From Candidatus Hungatella pullicola (lineage in GTDB: Bacteria; Bacillota; Clostridia; Lachnospirales; Lachnospiraceae), in contig DXFU01000044.1 of assembly GCA_019114305.1 (NCBI GenBank), positions 1-36,710 on the forward strand: a stretch of DNA of 36,710 nt. The letters are read 5' to 3'. The notes beneath the pieces are model-generated. The model saw only the letters and a list, made by a program, of their open reading frames with translations. It searched no databases and was not told the origin of the DNA. Both the position numbers and the translations under genes were made by a program. Of the stretch, positions 24,666-32,983 are shown in pieces (position 1 is the stretch's first letter; every line of letters begins with the position of its first letter).

Positions 24666-25271
24666 TTAGTAATTAATACCTGATATTGCCAGCTTCCCGT
24701 CTCTTACTCCAAAAACAATATTGGGTCTTCCGCTGTCATTTGAAAGTACAAAACCAGCCATGCTGGGAGACAGACTGTTTTCATCTGCTGCTGCCACAGA
24801 GTCTATCAGCTCCTGGGTAAAAATCTGCTCTGCACCCAATGCAATAAACTCATCTCTGGTTTCTACAGAGCCGCTGCTTTCCGGAATTCCTACGTATACC
24901 GGAAATGCTGTCAAATCTGCCAGTTTCTCCAGATCTTTCTCAGCAACTGCCGCTTTTATCTGGCTTCCAAATTCTGCCGCCGCTGCACTGTCTACGGCAA
25001 AGTTATCTTCAAATCCTTCTCCAGCTGCCTCAGCCTCTGTTTCTGCTTCCGTCTCCTCTGCCTTGGTAGTCTCGGCTGCAGCCTGAGTCGTTTCCTCCTC
25101 TGAAGTCTCTTCCTTAACGGTTTCTTCTGTCAATTCTTCCGTTGCTTCTGCAGTTGTTTCCGTTTCCTGAATCGTTGCTGTGGTCTCTGTCTGCGCCTCT
25201 GATCCCTGGCTGCAGCCTGTCATCAAAATTCCTGCAACAGCTGCAATAATCAATAAATTTCTCTTCTTCAT
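24666..25271 (-). CDS. Thr/Glu-rich lipoprotein
   Basis: The protein starts MKKRNLLIIAAVAGILMTGCSQG, with a lipobox MTGC at about residues 17-20. Residues about 25-90 are a low-complexity linker of Thr, Glu and Ala (ETTAE-like units), typical of a surface spacer. The C-terminal 110 residues are a globular domain (FAVDSAAAAEFGSQIKAAV ... PNIVFGVRDGKLAISGINY). I do not recognise the domain; it has a repeated-strand look. ATG 25271 is chosen because GAGG lies ten bases upstream, giving 201 residues. The upstream lipoprotein gene is 23 bases away, so the two are likely co-transcribed. Confidence 0.78.
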   Translation of the reverse strand: MKKRNLLIIAAVAGILMTGCSQGSEAQTETTATIQETETTAEATEELTEETVKEETSEEETTQAAAETTKAEETEAETEAEAAGEGFEDNFAVDSAAAAEFGSQIKAAVAEKDLEKLADLTAFPVYVGIPESSGSVETRDEFIALGAEQIFTQELIDSVAAADENSLSPSMAGFVLSNDSGRPNIVFGVRDGKLAISGINY

Positions 25272-25294
25272 AATTCTTTTCCTCACTTTTTGTT

Positions 25295-25924
25295 TTATTC
25301 TAACTCTCCAACCGCAGGCTGTAAACTTACGCTTAGATTGTCTTCCATTCTGTACATAGTGGCGCTCTTTCCGTCAGCTACCCATCTGATATTTTTGCTT
25401 CCTCCCTCAGAAAGCTCTCCGTCACTGACAGGTTCTGTTCCCATCAGCAGAGTAATCTGTTCCTGCCACTCTTTGACTTCCTCGTCAGTCACCTTCCTCT
25501 CCCCGCTGACAATATGAATGGAGACCGATTCAACGGTTCCATCCTGTCCGCATGTGGTGTACACCCCACAGCTTTCGCCCAGCAAATCCACCTGATAAAT
25601 CCGTCCAATATAGAAGGAACGGTCTTCTGTCCAATTTTCTTCACCGCCTCCAAACAAATCCGCGGTATCCTCATCTTTCATCCCCAAAAGCTCCATAAGG
25701 CCGCCTAAATTGTCCTCATTATCAGCTTCTGTCTCCGGTTCACTGGCTGTTGTTTCTTCTTCTGTCTTGCTTCCCTCTGAAAGAGTCGTCTGAGATTCTG
25801 CCATATCTTCTGTTTCCACAGCCGTTCCCTTCTGGGGTTCAGCGGGACCCGCCTGTTGACAGCCAGTGAGCGCAAAGGCGGCAGCGGCACACCAGATAAA
25901 CTTTCTCCATTCCTTCTTTTTCAT
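25295..25924 (-). CDS. Thr/Glu-rich lipoprotein
   Basis: A 209-residue protein with the signal peptide MKKKEWRKFIWCAAAAFALTGC and lipobox LTGC. An acidic Thr/Ser linker follows (about residues 25-75). The rest (DRSFYIGRIYQVDLLGESCGVYT ... SVSLQPAVGEL) looks like a small beta-rich extracellular domain with two Cys that could form a disulfide. The function is unknown. AGGAGGG precedes the ATG. The adjacent lipoprotein gene has the same layout but no clear sequence identity outside the linker. Confidence 0.77.
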   Translation of the reverse strand: MKKKEWRKFIWCAAAAFALTGCQQAGPAEPQKGTAVETEDMAESQTTLSEGSKTEEETTASEPETEADNEDNLGGLMELLGMKDEDTADLFGGGEENWTEDRSFYIGRIYQVDLLGESCGVYTTCGQDGTVESVSIHIVSGERKVTDEEVKEWQEQITLLMGTEPVSDGELSEGGSKNIRWVADGKSATMYRMEDNLSVSLQPAVGELE

Positions 25925-26058
25925 AACTGTATCCCTCCTTACGAAGCTTTTTTCGCCTTTCTATTCTATAGATCATTTGTATGGGATAAAAGTTGCAAAA
26001 AAGAAAGAATTTTTATCAGATCTCAATTCTATACCTGATTGATCTGTTTTTTCAGCTG

Positions 26059-26481
26059 TTAATCAGGTAACTTTTTCATCATCCAAATATGAGGACAGCC
26101 TTCATCCAATTCTATGGCCCCGTAGGCATGATATCCCTGTTTTTCGTAAAAAGGGACAGCCCGCTGCTGAGCATGGAGACGCACCACGGTTCCTCCAGTC
26201 TTTTTAACCTGGGATTCAACTTCTTCTACAAGACGGGAACCTAGGTTTTTCCCCCGATGCTCTTTCAGAACTGCGATTCTTCCTAAAATATATTCTCCTG
26301 AATCTTCTCCCTGAAAAAAACGGCATGTTCCTGCAGGAACATTGTCTAAAAAAACAACCAGATGGAACGCATGACAGTCTGTATCGTCAAATTCTTCGCA
26401 AAATCCTTGTTCCTCAATAAAAACCTTCTCCCTGATTTTTGCTGCTTCCTTGGGAAGCTGCTGATAAACTGTAATTTTCAT
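26059..26481 (-). CDS. GNAT-family N-acetyltransferase
   Basis: A 140-residue GNAT protein that should transfer an acetyl group from acetyl-CoA. The strand pattern FHLVVFLDNVPAGTCRFF and the acetyl-CoA loop RGKNLGSRLVEEV (motif A) are clear, and RAVPFYEKQGYHAYG is the late motif B. It begins MKITVYQQLPKEAAKIREKVFIEEQGFCEEFDDTD, which resembles the ElaA/YjcF-like group. ATG 26481 is chosen because GGAGAGGAG lies upstream. A long structured leader precedes it. It lies between two lipoprotein genes; the acceptor substrate is unknown. Confidence 0.85.
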   Translation of the reverse strand: MKITVYQQLPKEAAKIREKVFIEEQGFCEEFDDTDCHAFHLVVFLDNVPAGTCRFFQGEDSGEYILGRIAVLKEHRGKNLGSRLVEEVESQVKKTGGTVVRLHAQQRAVPFYEKQGYHAYGAIELDEGCPHIWMMKKLPD

Positions 26482-26505
26482 TTTGAATGCTCCTCTCCAA
26501 ACAGA

Positions 26506-26603
26506 AAGGCATCCAAAAATCAACCTTATAGCACACCCCGTGCCGTACCTGCGGTTGATTTCTGAATGCCTTAACGATTGCAGATATCCGGTGATATCCA
26601 ATC
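26506..26603 (-). ncRNA. Structured leader upstream of GNAT gene
   Basis: In the minus-strand RNA, AAGGCATTCAGAAATCAACC (complement of 26553-26572) pairs with the complement of 26506-26525 over 20 positions. The two non-Watson-Crick positions are U-G and G-U, which pair only as RNA of this strand. The 27-base loop holds GGCAC/GTGCT. Just upstream, GATTG-CA-GATATC and GATATCCAATC form a second stem of 11 pairs. I do not match it to a known riboswitch. It may also serve as a weak terminator for the upstream lipoprotein gene, since the following T-tract is poor. Confidence 0.6.
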
Positions 26604-26653
26604 AGCAAATTTTTTCTTATTCTACCATGAGGACGTCCAGATGTCAAATCTTA

Positions 26654-27256
26654 TCAGCTGCTTTCTCCTTTTACTGTTCCCCAGTAGTTAATTCCGTCTC
26701 TATAGATGATCCCTTGTCCTTGAAAGACCTTTTCCTCTTCGTCATATACGTAATCCGTAATTCTATACCTGGCTGTCCGTATATCACGGATTACCACATG
26801 AAGTCTTCCATCCGTATCTTCCCATACATCCCCCTCAGGAGTTCCAAGCTGAACAGTCTCATCAAACAGCTGATAGATTTCTTTTTCTGACACTGCCCGA
26901 ACTATGAAATGACATCTGTCATCCAGGACAAGTTCTCCATCCGCTACCATATCTTCCTGCACAAACATCTGAAGCTGCCACTCTTTATCTCCATGAAAAA
27001 AAGGAACCGAAGCATACAATGCCATATTTTCCGGCTCTGCAGCCTTCTCCAAAGGGCTGACTGTAATTTCCCCTTCCTCTTTCTCTGTCTCCAGCTTTGG
27101 GGAAAGACTCTCTTCTGCTGCTTCCCCGGTTGTCTCAGCACTGGCCGCTGTTGTTTCAGCAGCGGTCTTTGTTTCTGTCCGGGAATTTACAGCCGGACTG
27201 CATCCCACCAACACCCCCGCACATAAAAAGATCATTCCCAATTCTTTTACAGTCAT
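26654..27256 (-). CDS. Thr/Glu-rich lipoprotein
   Basis: A 200-residue protein with signal peptide MTVKELGMIFLCAGVLVGC and lipobox LVGC at about residues 16-19. A Thr/Ala/Glu linker runs to about residue 70. The C-terminal domain (FHGDKEWQLQMFVQEDMVADGELVLDDRCHFIVRAV ... IYRDGINYWGTV) appears beta-rich. No family is recognised. AGGAGGG precedes the ATG. It is the third member of the local lipoprotein group with the same architecture. Confidence 0.75.
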   Translation of the reverse strand: MTVKELGMIFLCAGVLVGCSPAVNSRTETKTAAETTAASAETTGEAAEESLSPKLETEKEEGEITVSPLEKAAEPENMALYASVPFFHGDKEWQLQMFVQEDMVADGELVLDDRCHFIVRAVSEKEIYQLFDETVQLGTPEGDVWEDTDGRLHVVIRDIRTARYRITDYVYDEEEKVFQGQGIIYRDGINYWGTVKGESS

Positions 27257-27370
27257 ACGTTCCCTCCTTTTTATCCTGTCATATCTGCTGTCTCCTTAAG
27301 TTCATTATATCAGGAGGAGTCGGTAAGAGTGTTACATATCATTTACCAATTTCTTAATATAGCCTGTCTC

Positions 27371-28324
27371 TTATCTGTACGCTGTCAAAAGCTGTTCAAT
27401 CTGCAAATTCAAATTTTCCAGACTGGTTATTGGATTGTCTCCGGGCATCTTCAGCCAGAGATGAAGCCGGTAATATCCTGATGTCTTCTTTTTTCCTTTT
27501 CCACAGTCTGGAGAAGCAGCGCGTATTTTCACAAGGACTCTTCTCTGTTCAAAAAGCGGGATAATAATATAGTACAGCCGGTCATCAAAAAAGGAAAGAT
27601 ACCCCAGTTCTTTGCCCGACTCATTTTTTAAATAAAGCCTGTGCTGATTCAGCCGTGAGGGGTATAAAACATCTTTTTCTTTTAGCATAATCAAACGGTC
27701 CTGGGATTCCAGCATAGCTGACAGATAAAAAATTCTGCCGTCTTTCTTATCCACAGTCATTTCTTTTGTCAGCTCTTTTAACAAGGCCGTTCCATCCATA
27801 TACTGCTGAGCCAGAAGATAGGTGAGTTTTCCATGGATTCTTTCGCGGACCGAAGCCGAAGTCTTTTCGGCTCTTAAATTATCAATCTCATCCAGAATTT
27901 CTTTTCCGCACTGGTATATGCTGTGCAGAAAAAGAGGAAAATCTTCTTCTGTTTTCCACAGATATTTTCCCCTGGCAATACTAAATTTCCCAATAATTCT
28001 TCCCTCATAGTCCTCGGCATAACAAAAGATTTCACGTTCTCTGTATCCATGCTCATTAACCGGCCCGTCCCACGGATCTTCTTGGTGAGCAAAAGCACTT
28101 TTTCTGCTGTCTGTCCGGAGCTTATCGGTGTCTGACAGCACCTCCTTTTTCAAAAGGGCATAAGCGGTATTAATCTCCTGTGCGTCATAAGGATAAAGCA
28201 TCCCGGAAGAAGCTAAAGCATCCGGATGCAGCCGCATTATAAGCTGACGATATTTCTTTTTAATTGTCTGCAGGTCTTCTCCTGGCCTGGCTCCCACAAT
28301 CTTATAGGCTTCTGTCAAAGTCAT
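27371..28324 (-). CDS. J-domain protein
   Basis: The N-terminus MTLTEAYKIVGARPGEDLQTIKKKYRQLIMRLHPDA carries the HPD motif of J domains (about residues 33-35), with the expected helices. J domains stimulate the ATPase of DnaK-type Hsp70. The remaining roughly 240 residues, with DNLRAEKTSASVRERIHGKLTYLLAQQY and the late RLHLWLKMPGDN segment, are not of the standard DnaJ type, as there is no Gly/Phe region or zinc-finger. It is thus a specialised J protein of unknown partner. ATG 28324 is chosen from the J-domain alignment; AAAGGAG lies 14 bases upstream, a long spacing. An 18-bp perfect palindrome lies upstream. Confidence 0.82.
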   Translation of the reverse strand: MTLTEAYKIVGARPGEDLQTIKKKYRQLIMRLHPDALASSGMLYPYDAQEINTAYALLKKEVLSDTDKLRTDSRKSAFAHQEDPWDGPVNEHGYREREIFCYAEDYEGRIIGKFSIARGKYLWKTEEDFPLFLHSIYQCGKEILDEIDNLRAEKTSASVRERIHGKLTYLLAQQYMDGTALLKELTKEMTVDKKDGRIFYLSAMLESQDRLIMLKEKDVLYPSRLNQHRLYLKNESGKELGYLSFFDDRLYYIIIPLFEQRRVLVKIRAASPDCGKGKKKTSGYYRLHLWLKMPGDNPITSLENLNLQIEQLLTAYR

Positions 28325-28376
28325 GACTGTAACGAATGCTCCTTTTGTCTGGCGGTAAATCAGCTTAATATAAATC

Positions 28377-28394
28377 ACATTCCAATTGGAATGT
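28377..28394. promoter_or_regulatory. 18-bp perfect palindrome upstream of the J-domain gene
   Basis: ACATTCCAATTGGAATGT is a perfect palindrome of 18 bases about 50 bases before the J-domain start codon. It looks like an operator for a dimeric regulator; the identity is unknown. No strong -35/-10 pair is visible nearby. Confidence 0.4.
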
Positions 28395-28449
28395 TGCATC
28401 AGGTAACATCTAAAAAACGTCTCTGATTTGAAACACTGATCTTTATTGG

Positions 28450-30138
28450 CTAGTTAAAATTATACGCTGTAACAATAGGCTCACGATTCTGTGTCACATC
28501 GTTAAAATACTCATAAAAGCTGATTCCCAGAAAACTTCCAGAAATATTATAAACATTCTGAAATCCATGTCCCTGTAAAGCCAGCACAGCATTGTAGCTT
28601 CTCTGTGAACTTCTGCAGTGCAGATACACCGGCCTATCTTTGGGAATTTCATCCAAACGCTGTCTGATCTGGCTTAAGGGAATATTAACCGCAGTTTTGA
28701 TGTGTCCCTGAGCATATTCATGCTCCTCTCTCACATCAATAATATAAGCGCCGGACTCAACCAGGCCTCTCACTTCGTCCACTGTTATCTGCCGGAATGT
28801 TTTCTGAAGCAGATTGCATGCCACCATACCTGCATAGTTCACCGGATCCTTTGCAGTTGAAAACGGAGGCGCATAGCAAAGTTCCAAATCTCTTAGGTCG
28901 TCCACAGTGCCTCCGAATTTAATCAAAGTTGCTGCAACATCCACTCGTTTGACAGCGTCCCCCTTAGAGATTGCCTGGGCACCGAGAACTTTTCCTGTTG
29001 GAACTTCATATATGAGTTTATAATGGAGCGGCCAGCTTCCCGGCATTATTCCCACCTTATCCTGTGAAATGACATAGGCAATGTCATAACTGATTCCCTC
29101 CGCCTTACACTGTGCAGCTGTAAGTCCTGTACTTGCTGCATTGTAATCAAAAACTTTAATACAGCTGGATCCAATGAAACCGGTATTTCTTACAGGGCGC
29201 CCGTAAATATGATCTGCAGCGGCTCTGGCCTGTTTCTGTGCAGGGCCGGCCAGCGACACCATAGCGGGCTTGTGGGTCAAAGCATGAAATACTTCAATGG
29301 CATCTCCCACAGCATAAATATCCGGATCGCTGGTACAGTAGTTTCCATCTACCTTGAAAGCTCCGCGGCTGTTTAGTTCAAGGCCAGCTTCTTTCCCCAA
29401 AATTGTATCAGGAGTTACCCCTACAGTCATAATAACAGCCTCTCCTTCCACAACCTTTCCTGACTCAAGGACTATGTTGGACTCCTGGAATTCTACTGCC
29501 TTCTCTCCCAAAAACAGATTCACGCCTTTGTCCATAAGCTCTTTGTGAAGAATCTGAACCATATCATAGTCATAGGTACGAAGGATCTGAGGCATGGCCT
29601 CAACAAGCGACACCTTGTATCCCGCCTCAGTCAGATTTTCCGTTACCTCAATACCAATAAATCCGCCTCCCAGTACAGAAACCCGTTTCACTTGTTTTTC
29701 CTTCAGGTAGGAATAAAGCCTGGATATGTCAACAACATTTTTTACTGTAAAAACATTCCCGCCTTCCATTCCTTTTATCTTTGGAACAACCGCGTTGGCT
29801 CCAGGAGCAAGAATCAGCTTATCATAACTTTCCTCATACTCCTGTCCCTTCAGAAGATTTCTTACTTTTACCTTTTTCCCCTCCCTGTCAATGGACAGCA
29901 CCATATGGGATACTCGCGCCTCAATGTTATATCGGGCCGCAAATTGTTCCGGATCCATCAGAATCAGCTTGTTATGGTTATCTATCTTTTCACTAAGCCG
30001 GTAGGGGAGACAGCAATTTGAGAAAGACACATGAGGCCCTTTCTCAAACATAATAATCTCTGCCTGTTCATCAAGACGCCTCAGACGCGCAGCCGTACTT
30101 GCTCCGCCTGCAACTCCTCCAACAATTACAAATTTCAT
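28450..30138 (-). CDS. CoA-disulfide reductase-like flavoprotein with C-terminal rhodanese domain
   Basis: Proteins of this class use FAD and NAD(P)H to reduce CoA-disulfide, polysulfide or similar sulfane sulfur. The FAD-binding start KFVIVGGVAGGASTAARLRR and the SFSNCCLPY active-site motif (Cys42 in the SFxxC pattern, with an extra Cys43) are clear. The NAD-binding GGGFIGIEVTENL and the late SDPDIYAVGDAIEV follow. The C-terminal rhodanese domain (about 470-555) has the active-site loop HCRSSQRS. The start is ATG 30138 with AAGGAGG; 562 residues is typical of the fused form. No sulfur gene is adjacent. Confidence 0.9.
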   Translation of the reverse strand: MKFVIVGGVAGGASTAARLRRLDEQAEIIMFEKGPHVSFSNCCLPYRLSEKIDNHNKLILMDPEQFAARYNIEARVSHMVLSIDREGKKVKVRNLLKGQEYEESYDKLILAPGANAVVPKIKGMEGGNVFTVKNVVDISRLYSYLKEKQVKRVSVLGGGFIGIEVTENLTEAGYKVSLVEAMPQILRTYDYDMVQILHKELMDKGVNLFLGEKAVEFQESNIVLESGKVVEGEAVIMTVGVTPDTILGKEAGLELNSRGAFKVDGNYCTSDPDIYAVGDAIEVFHALTHKPAMVSLAGPAQKQARAAADHIYGRPVRNTGFIGSSCIKVFDYNAASTGLTAAQCKAEGISYDIAYVISQDKVGIMPGSWPLHYKLIYEVPTGKVLGAQAISKGDAVKRVDVAATLIKFGGTVDDLRDLELCYAPPFSTAKDPVNYAGMVACNLLQKTFRQITVDEVRGLVESGAYIIDVREEHEYAQGHIKTAVNIPLSQIRQRLDEIPKDRPVYLHCRSSQRSYNAVLALQGHGFQNVYNISGSFLGISFYEYFNDVTQNREPIVTAYNFN

Positions 30139-30251
30139 TGTTTTATCCTCCTTCGTACTTACTATACAGCAAAACATGCCTTTACATGCATTGGCATTGA
30201 AACAGCCCATCTTCTATGTCCAGCCTGTATTGATTATATCATAAAGAATAC

Positions 30252-30280
30252 TTGATTTCCCCTCTTTTATTTATTACAAT
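30252..30280 (+). promoter_or_regulatory. Promoter of the second GNAT gene
   Basis: TTGATT (30252-30257) and TACAAT (30275-30280) are 17 bases apart, about 50 bases upstream of the plus-strand GNAT start. Confidence 0.6.
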
Positions 30281-30328
30281 AATTTCTAAATCAGGAAAAC
30301 GGAGAAACGGAAAGGGGATTGAAAAATT

Positions 30329-30799
30329 ATGAAGATACGAAGAGCAGAAGAAAAAGATATGGACGGCATCAACAGCCTCCTTAGACAGGTCAGTCTTGTT
30401 CACCATAAAGGACGTCCGGATTTATTCAAAGATAGCTCAAAAAAGTACACCGATGATCAGCTGAAAGCCATTATTCACGACGACAGCCGGCCTATTTTCG
30501 TGGCTGCAGACGAAAACGGTTCTATTTTAGGCTATGCCTTCTGTATTTTCCAGCAGCATATAAACGACAATATTCTTACAGACATTAAAACCTTGTATAT
30601 TGATGATCTGTGCGTGGATGAAACCATCCGCGGTCAGCACATCGGTACGCTCCTCTATGAGAGCGTACTGGAATTTGCAAGGACTAAGGGCTGCTACAAT
30701 GTCACCTTAAACGTATGGAGCTGCAACACAGACGCTATGAAATTTTATGAAGCAAAGGGATTAAAACCTCAGAAGGTTGGAATGGAAGTGATTTTGTAA
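30329..30799 (+). CDS. GNAT-family N-acetyltransferase
   Basis: A 156-residue acetyltransferase of the GNAT fold. It starts MKIRRAEEKDMDGINSLLRQV; the acetyl-CoA loop is RGQHIGTLLYES, preceded by IDDLCVDETIRG, and the C-terminal NVWSCNTDAMKFYEAKGLKP is motif B. The pattern is close to RimI-like and other broad-specificity acetyltransferases, so the substrate is unknown. AAAGGGG lies 12 bases before the ATG. It stands alone on the plus strand with its own promoter and a strong terminator. Confidence 0.9.
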   Translation: MKIRRAEEKDMDGINSLLRQVSLVHHKGRPDLFKDSSKKYTDDQLKAIIHDDSRPIFVAADENGSILGYAFCIFQQHINDNILTDIKTLYIDDLCVDETIRGQHIGTLLYESVLEFARTKGCYNVTLNVWSCNTDAMKFYEAKGLKPQKVGMEVIL

Positions 30800-30815
30800 G
30801 CTTTATTCCAATTCA

Positions 30816-30857
30816 GCCGCTGTCTCCTTGCCCATAAGGAGACAGCGGCTTCTTTTC
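30816..30857 (+). terminator. Terminator after GNAT gene
   Basis: GCCGCTGTCTCCTT pairs perfectly with AAGGAGACAGCGGC around a short loop (14 pairs), then TTCTTTT. It also lies downstream of the convergent dehydratase gene, though a T-run is lacking on that strand. Confidence 0.9.
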
Positions 30858-30888
30858 TGATCTCCCTTTGCCGTTCTTTTCCTATGTC

Positions 30889-32676
30889 TTAAACCATATA
30901 ACCGCCTTTCATAGGAGATACGGCATGATCTGAAAAAATCTTTAAAACCCCTTTTGTATATTTAGGAGGCTTTGGCTGCCATCTGGCTTTCCGTTCTGCC
31001 AGTACCTGTTCCACCTCTTTCGGCGTCATTTCCTGTCCCTTAATGCCCACAATAGCCAGAATTCGTTTCTCTACATCAATATAAATCAAATCTCCTTCCT
31101 CAACCAGGGCAATGGGGCCTCCTGTTGCCGCTTCAGGGCTTACATGACCAATGACCGGACCCCTGGAAGCCCCTGAGAAGCGGCCGTCTGTGATCAGGGC
31201 AACGCTGGCTGCCAAAGCCGGATCGGAACAGATTGCCTCTCCGGTATAAAACATTTCCGGCATTCCGCTGCCCTTAGGCCCCTCATAGCGGATAAAAACC
31301 GCATCCCCAGGCTTTACCTTTCCGCTCAAAACCGCATCGATACACTCTTCCTCACTGTCAAAGGGTTTGGCAGTCAAGGTTGTCCGAAACATTTCCTTTG
31401 GACATGCAGTATGTTTGATTACACAGCCCTCCGGCGCCAAATTTCCCTTTAAAACAGCGATACTTCCGTCAGTGCCTTTTGCCTGATTAAAATCCCGGAT
31501 AATTTCAGTTCGCTTTATCTCTCGTCCCAGCTGTCTGCTTTTTTCCCTCAGGATTTCATCACAATGATCATAAAATCCGTTTTTCTTCAGTTCTTCCAGA
31601 TTTTCTCCTAAATTTTTCCCCGTTACTGTGAGAACATCCAGATGAAGCATATCCCTGATCTCTTCCATAACCCGTGGGACACCTCCTGCATAATAGAAAT
31701 ATTGGGCAGGCCAGTCTCCCGAGGGACGAATATTCAGAAGATAATGAGCCCCCCGGTGCATTCGGTCAAACGTATCCGCATCCATCTCAAAACCAAATTC
31801 ATGGGCAATGGCGGGAATGTGCATGGTTGCATTTGTAGAGCCGCTGATAGCCGCATGAACCATAATCGCGTTTTCAAAACTTTTCATAGTAACAATATCT
31901 TTTGCCCGGATTCCCTTCTCCACCAGCTTCATCAGCTGTTTTCCCCCATCGTAAGCCGCCTGTTTTAATTCGGGGGCTGTAGCCGGCATCAAAGCGGTTC
32001 CCGGAAGCATCAGTCCAAGTGCCTCTGCCATAATCTGCATAGTAGACGCAGTTCCCATAAAAGAACAGGCACCGCAGCTGGGGCAGGCATGATGTTTATA
32101 ATAATCCAGCTGTTCCTTGGAAATCTCTCCCCGCTTCTCCTGAGCGTCAAACTTTCCAATCTGCTCTAAAGTCAGCAGCTGGTTTATAGCGCAGGCCGGA
32201 TCCTGTTCCACATACTTTGGAATTATATGATAGGCTTCCATTACGCCGCCGGTTACTACCATGGCGCTCATATCCTTCAGACGTCCGATTCCCATAAGAA
32301 TAGCCGGCATAGATTTGTCACAGCTTGCAATAAACATCCCTCCGTCAAAACCGCTGGAATTGCCGTGAACTTCTATCATATGAGCCATCATATCCCGATG
32401 AGCCAGGGAATAGTTGATTCCATCATGTCCCTGCCCTATTCCGTCGCACATATCTGTAACAAAATAGCGCGCCCCCTTTCCTCCTCCGTCTGCAATTGCC
32501 TGCATACTTTCATCTACAAGCCGATTCAGGTGAGCGCTGCCAGGATGGCTGTCCCCAAAGGTGCTTTCCACCAAAATCTGAGGCTTTGATAAATCTTCCA
32601 CCGTCCAGCCCATCCCTATTTTCAGCGGATCGTTTTCCGGAGCCAGCTTCCTGATTTTTTGACTATAAAGTTCCAT
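30889..32676 (-). CDS. IlvD/Edd-family dehydratase (sugar-acid dehydratase-like)
   Basis: This family dehydrates dihydroxy acids or sugar acids with an Fe-S cluster and Mg. Likely cluster Cys are in CDGIGQGHDG (C77), ASCDKSMPA (C119), and CGACSFMGTASTM (C204). The GTASTM sequence resembles sugar-acid dehydratases rather than the YTANTM of IlvD, so I favour an aldonate substrate. ATG 32676 is chosen because GGGGAG lies upstream, giving 595 residues. No branched-chain or sugar-acid neighbour exists here to decide. A promoter lies upstream (TTGGTT, 18, TATAAG). Confidence 0.83.
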   Translation of the reverse strand: MELYSQKIRKLAPENDPLKIGMGWTVEDLSKPQILVESTFGDSHPGSAHLNRLVDESMQAIADGGGKGARYFVTDMCDGIGQGHDGINYSLAHRDMMAHMIEVHGNSSGFDGGMFIASCDKSMPAILMGIGRLKDMSAMVVTGGVMEAYHIIPKYVEQDPACAINQLLTLEQIGKFDAQEKRGEISKEQLDYYKHHACPSCGACSFMGTASTMQIMAEALGLMLPGTALMPATAPELKQAAYDGGKQLMKLVEKGIRAKDIVTMKSFENAIMVHAAISGSTNATMHIPAIAHEFGFEMDADTFDRMHRGAHYLLNIRPSGDWPAQYFYYAGGVPRVMEEIRDMLHLDVLTVTGKNLGENLEELKKNGFYDHCDEILREKSRQLGREIKRTEIIRDFNQAKGTDGSIAVLKGNLAPEGCVIKHTACPKEMFRTTLTAKPFDSEEECIDAVLSGKVKPGDAVFIRYEGPKGSGMPEMFYTGEAICSDPALAASVALITDGRFSGASRGPVIGHVSPEAATGGPIALVEEGDLIYIDVEKRILAIVGIKGQEMTPKEVEQVLAERKARWQPKPPKYTKGVLKIFSDHAVSPMKGGYMV

Positions 32677-32723
32677 TCCATATCTCCCCTTACACTGTTT
32701 CTTCTTTTTCAAACATCTGATGT

Positions 32724-32753
32724 CTTATACCAGCATTTTTCATTTTAAACCAA
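32724..32753 (-). promoter_or_regulatory. Promoter of the IlvD/Edd-family gene
   Basis: On the complement, TTGGTT (32748-32753) and TATAAG (32724-32729) are 18 bases apart. A short inverted repeat ACATC-N-GATGT (32715-32725) follows directly and could be an operator. The remaining sequence up to the broken gene at 32984 holds a terminator and a 17-bp palindrome. Confidence 0.45.
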
Positions 32754-32852
32754 GGCCATCCTAATAACCTCTACTTTACTACATTTTATCTGATTTTACT
32801 TGTTGCCTCCACACAAAAAACAGCTTTTTCTTTGAAACAGCCATATAACACA

Positions 32853-32886
32853 AACGCAAAAGGCAGCCTTTTATCTAAGGCCGCCT
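32853..32886 (-). terminator. Terminator of the broken gene at 32984-33361
   Basis: In the minus-strand transcript, AGGCGGCCTT pairs with AAGGCTGCCT (one G-U) around AGATAA, then TTTTGCGTTT. The G-U position shows that the RNA is read on this strand. Confidence 0.7.
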
Positions 32887-32983
32887 ATGATATAAAAGCA
32901 CATAACTGTACCGGGTGTGGGAAATTTTGTCCTGACAGTTATTTCGAATTGCTCAGCATCAGGCAAAATTTTTGCCTCCCTTC

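Noticed and set aside
24721-25086. Plus-strand Ser/Ala-rich ORF of 121 residues
   Set aside because: It is an artefact of the low-complexity Thr/Glu linker on the other strand. No start site supports it.
26032-26069. TACCTGATT/AATCAGGTA hairpin overlapping the GNAT stop codon
   Set aside because: The nine-pair stem has a 20-base loop and no T-run on the minus strand. It may be a weak terminator but is not convincing.
32961-32977. 17-bp palindrome AGGCAAAATTTTTGCCT
   Set aside because: The arms meet with almost no loop and no T-run follows, so a terminator is doubtful. It lies seven bases past a broken gene, and an operator role cannot be supported.
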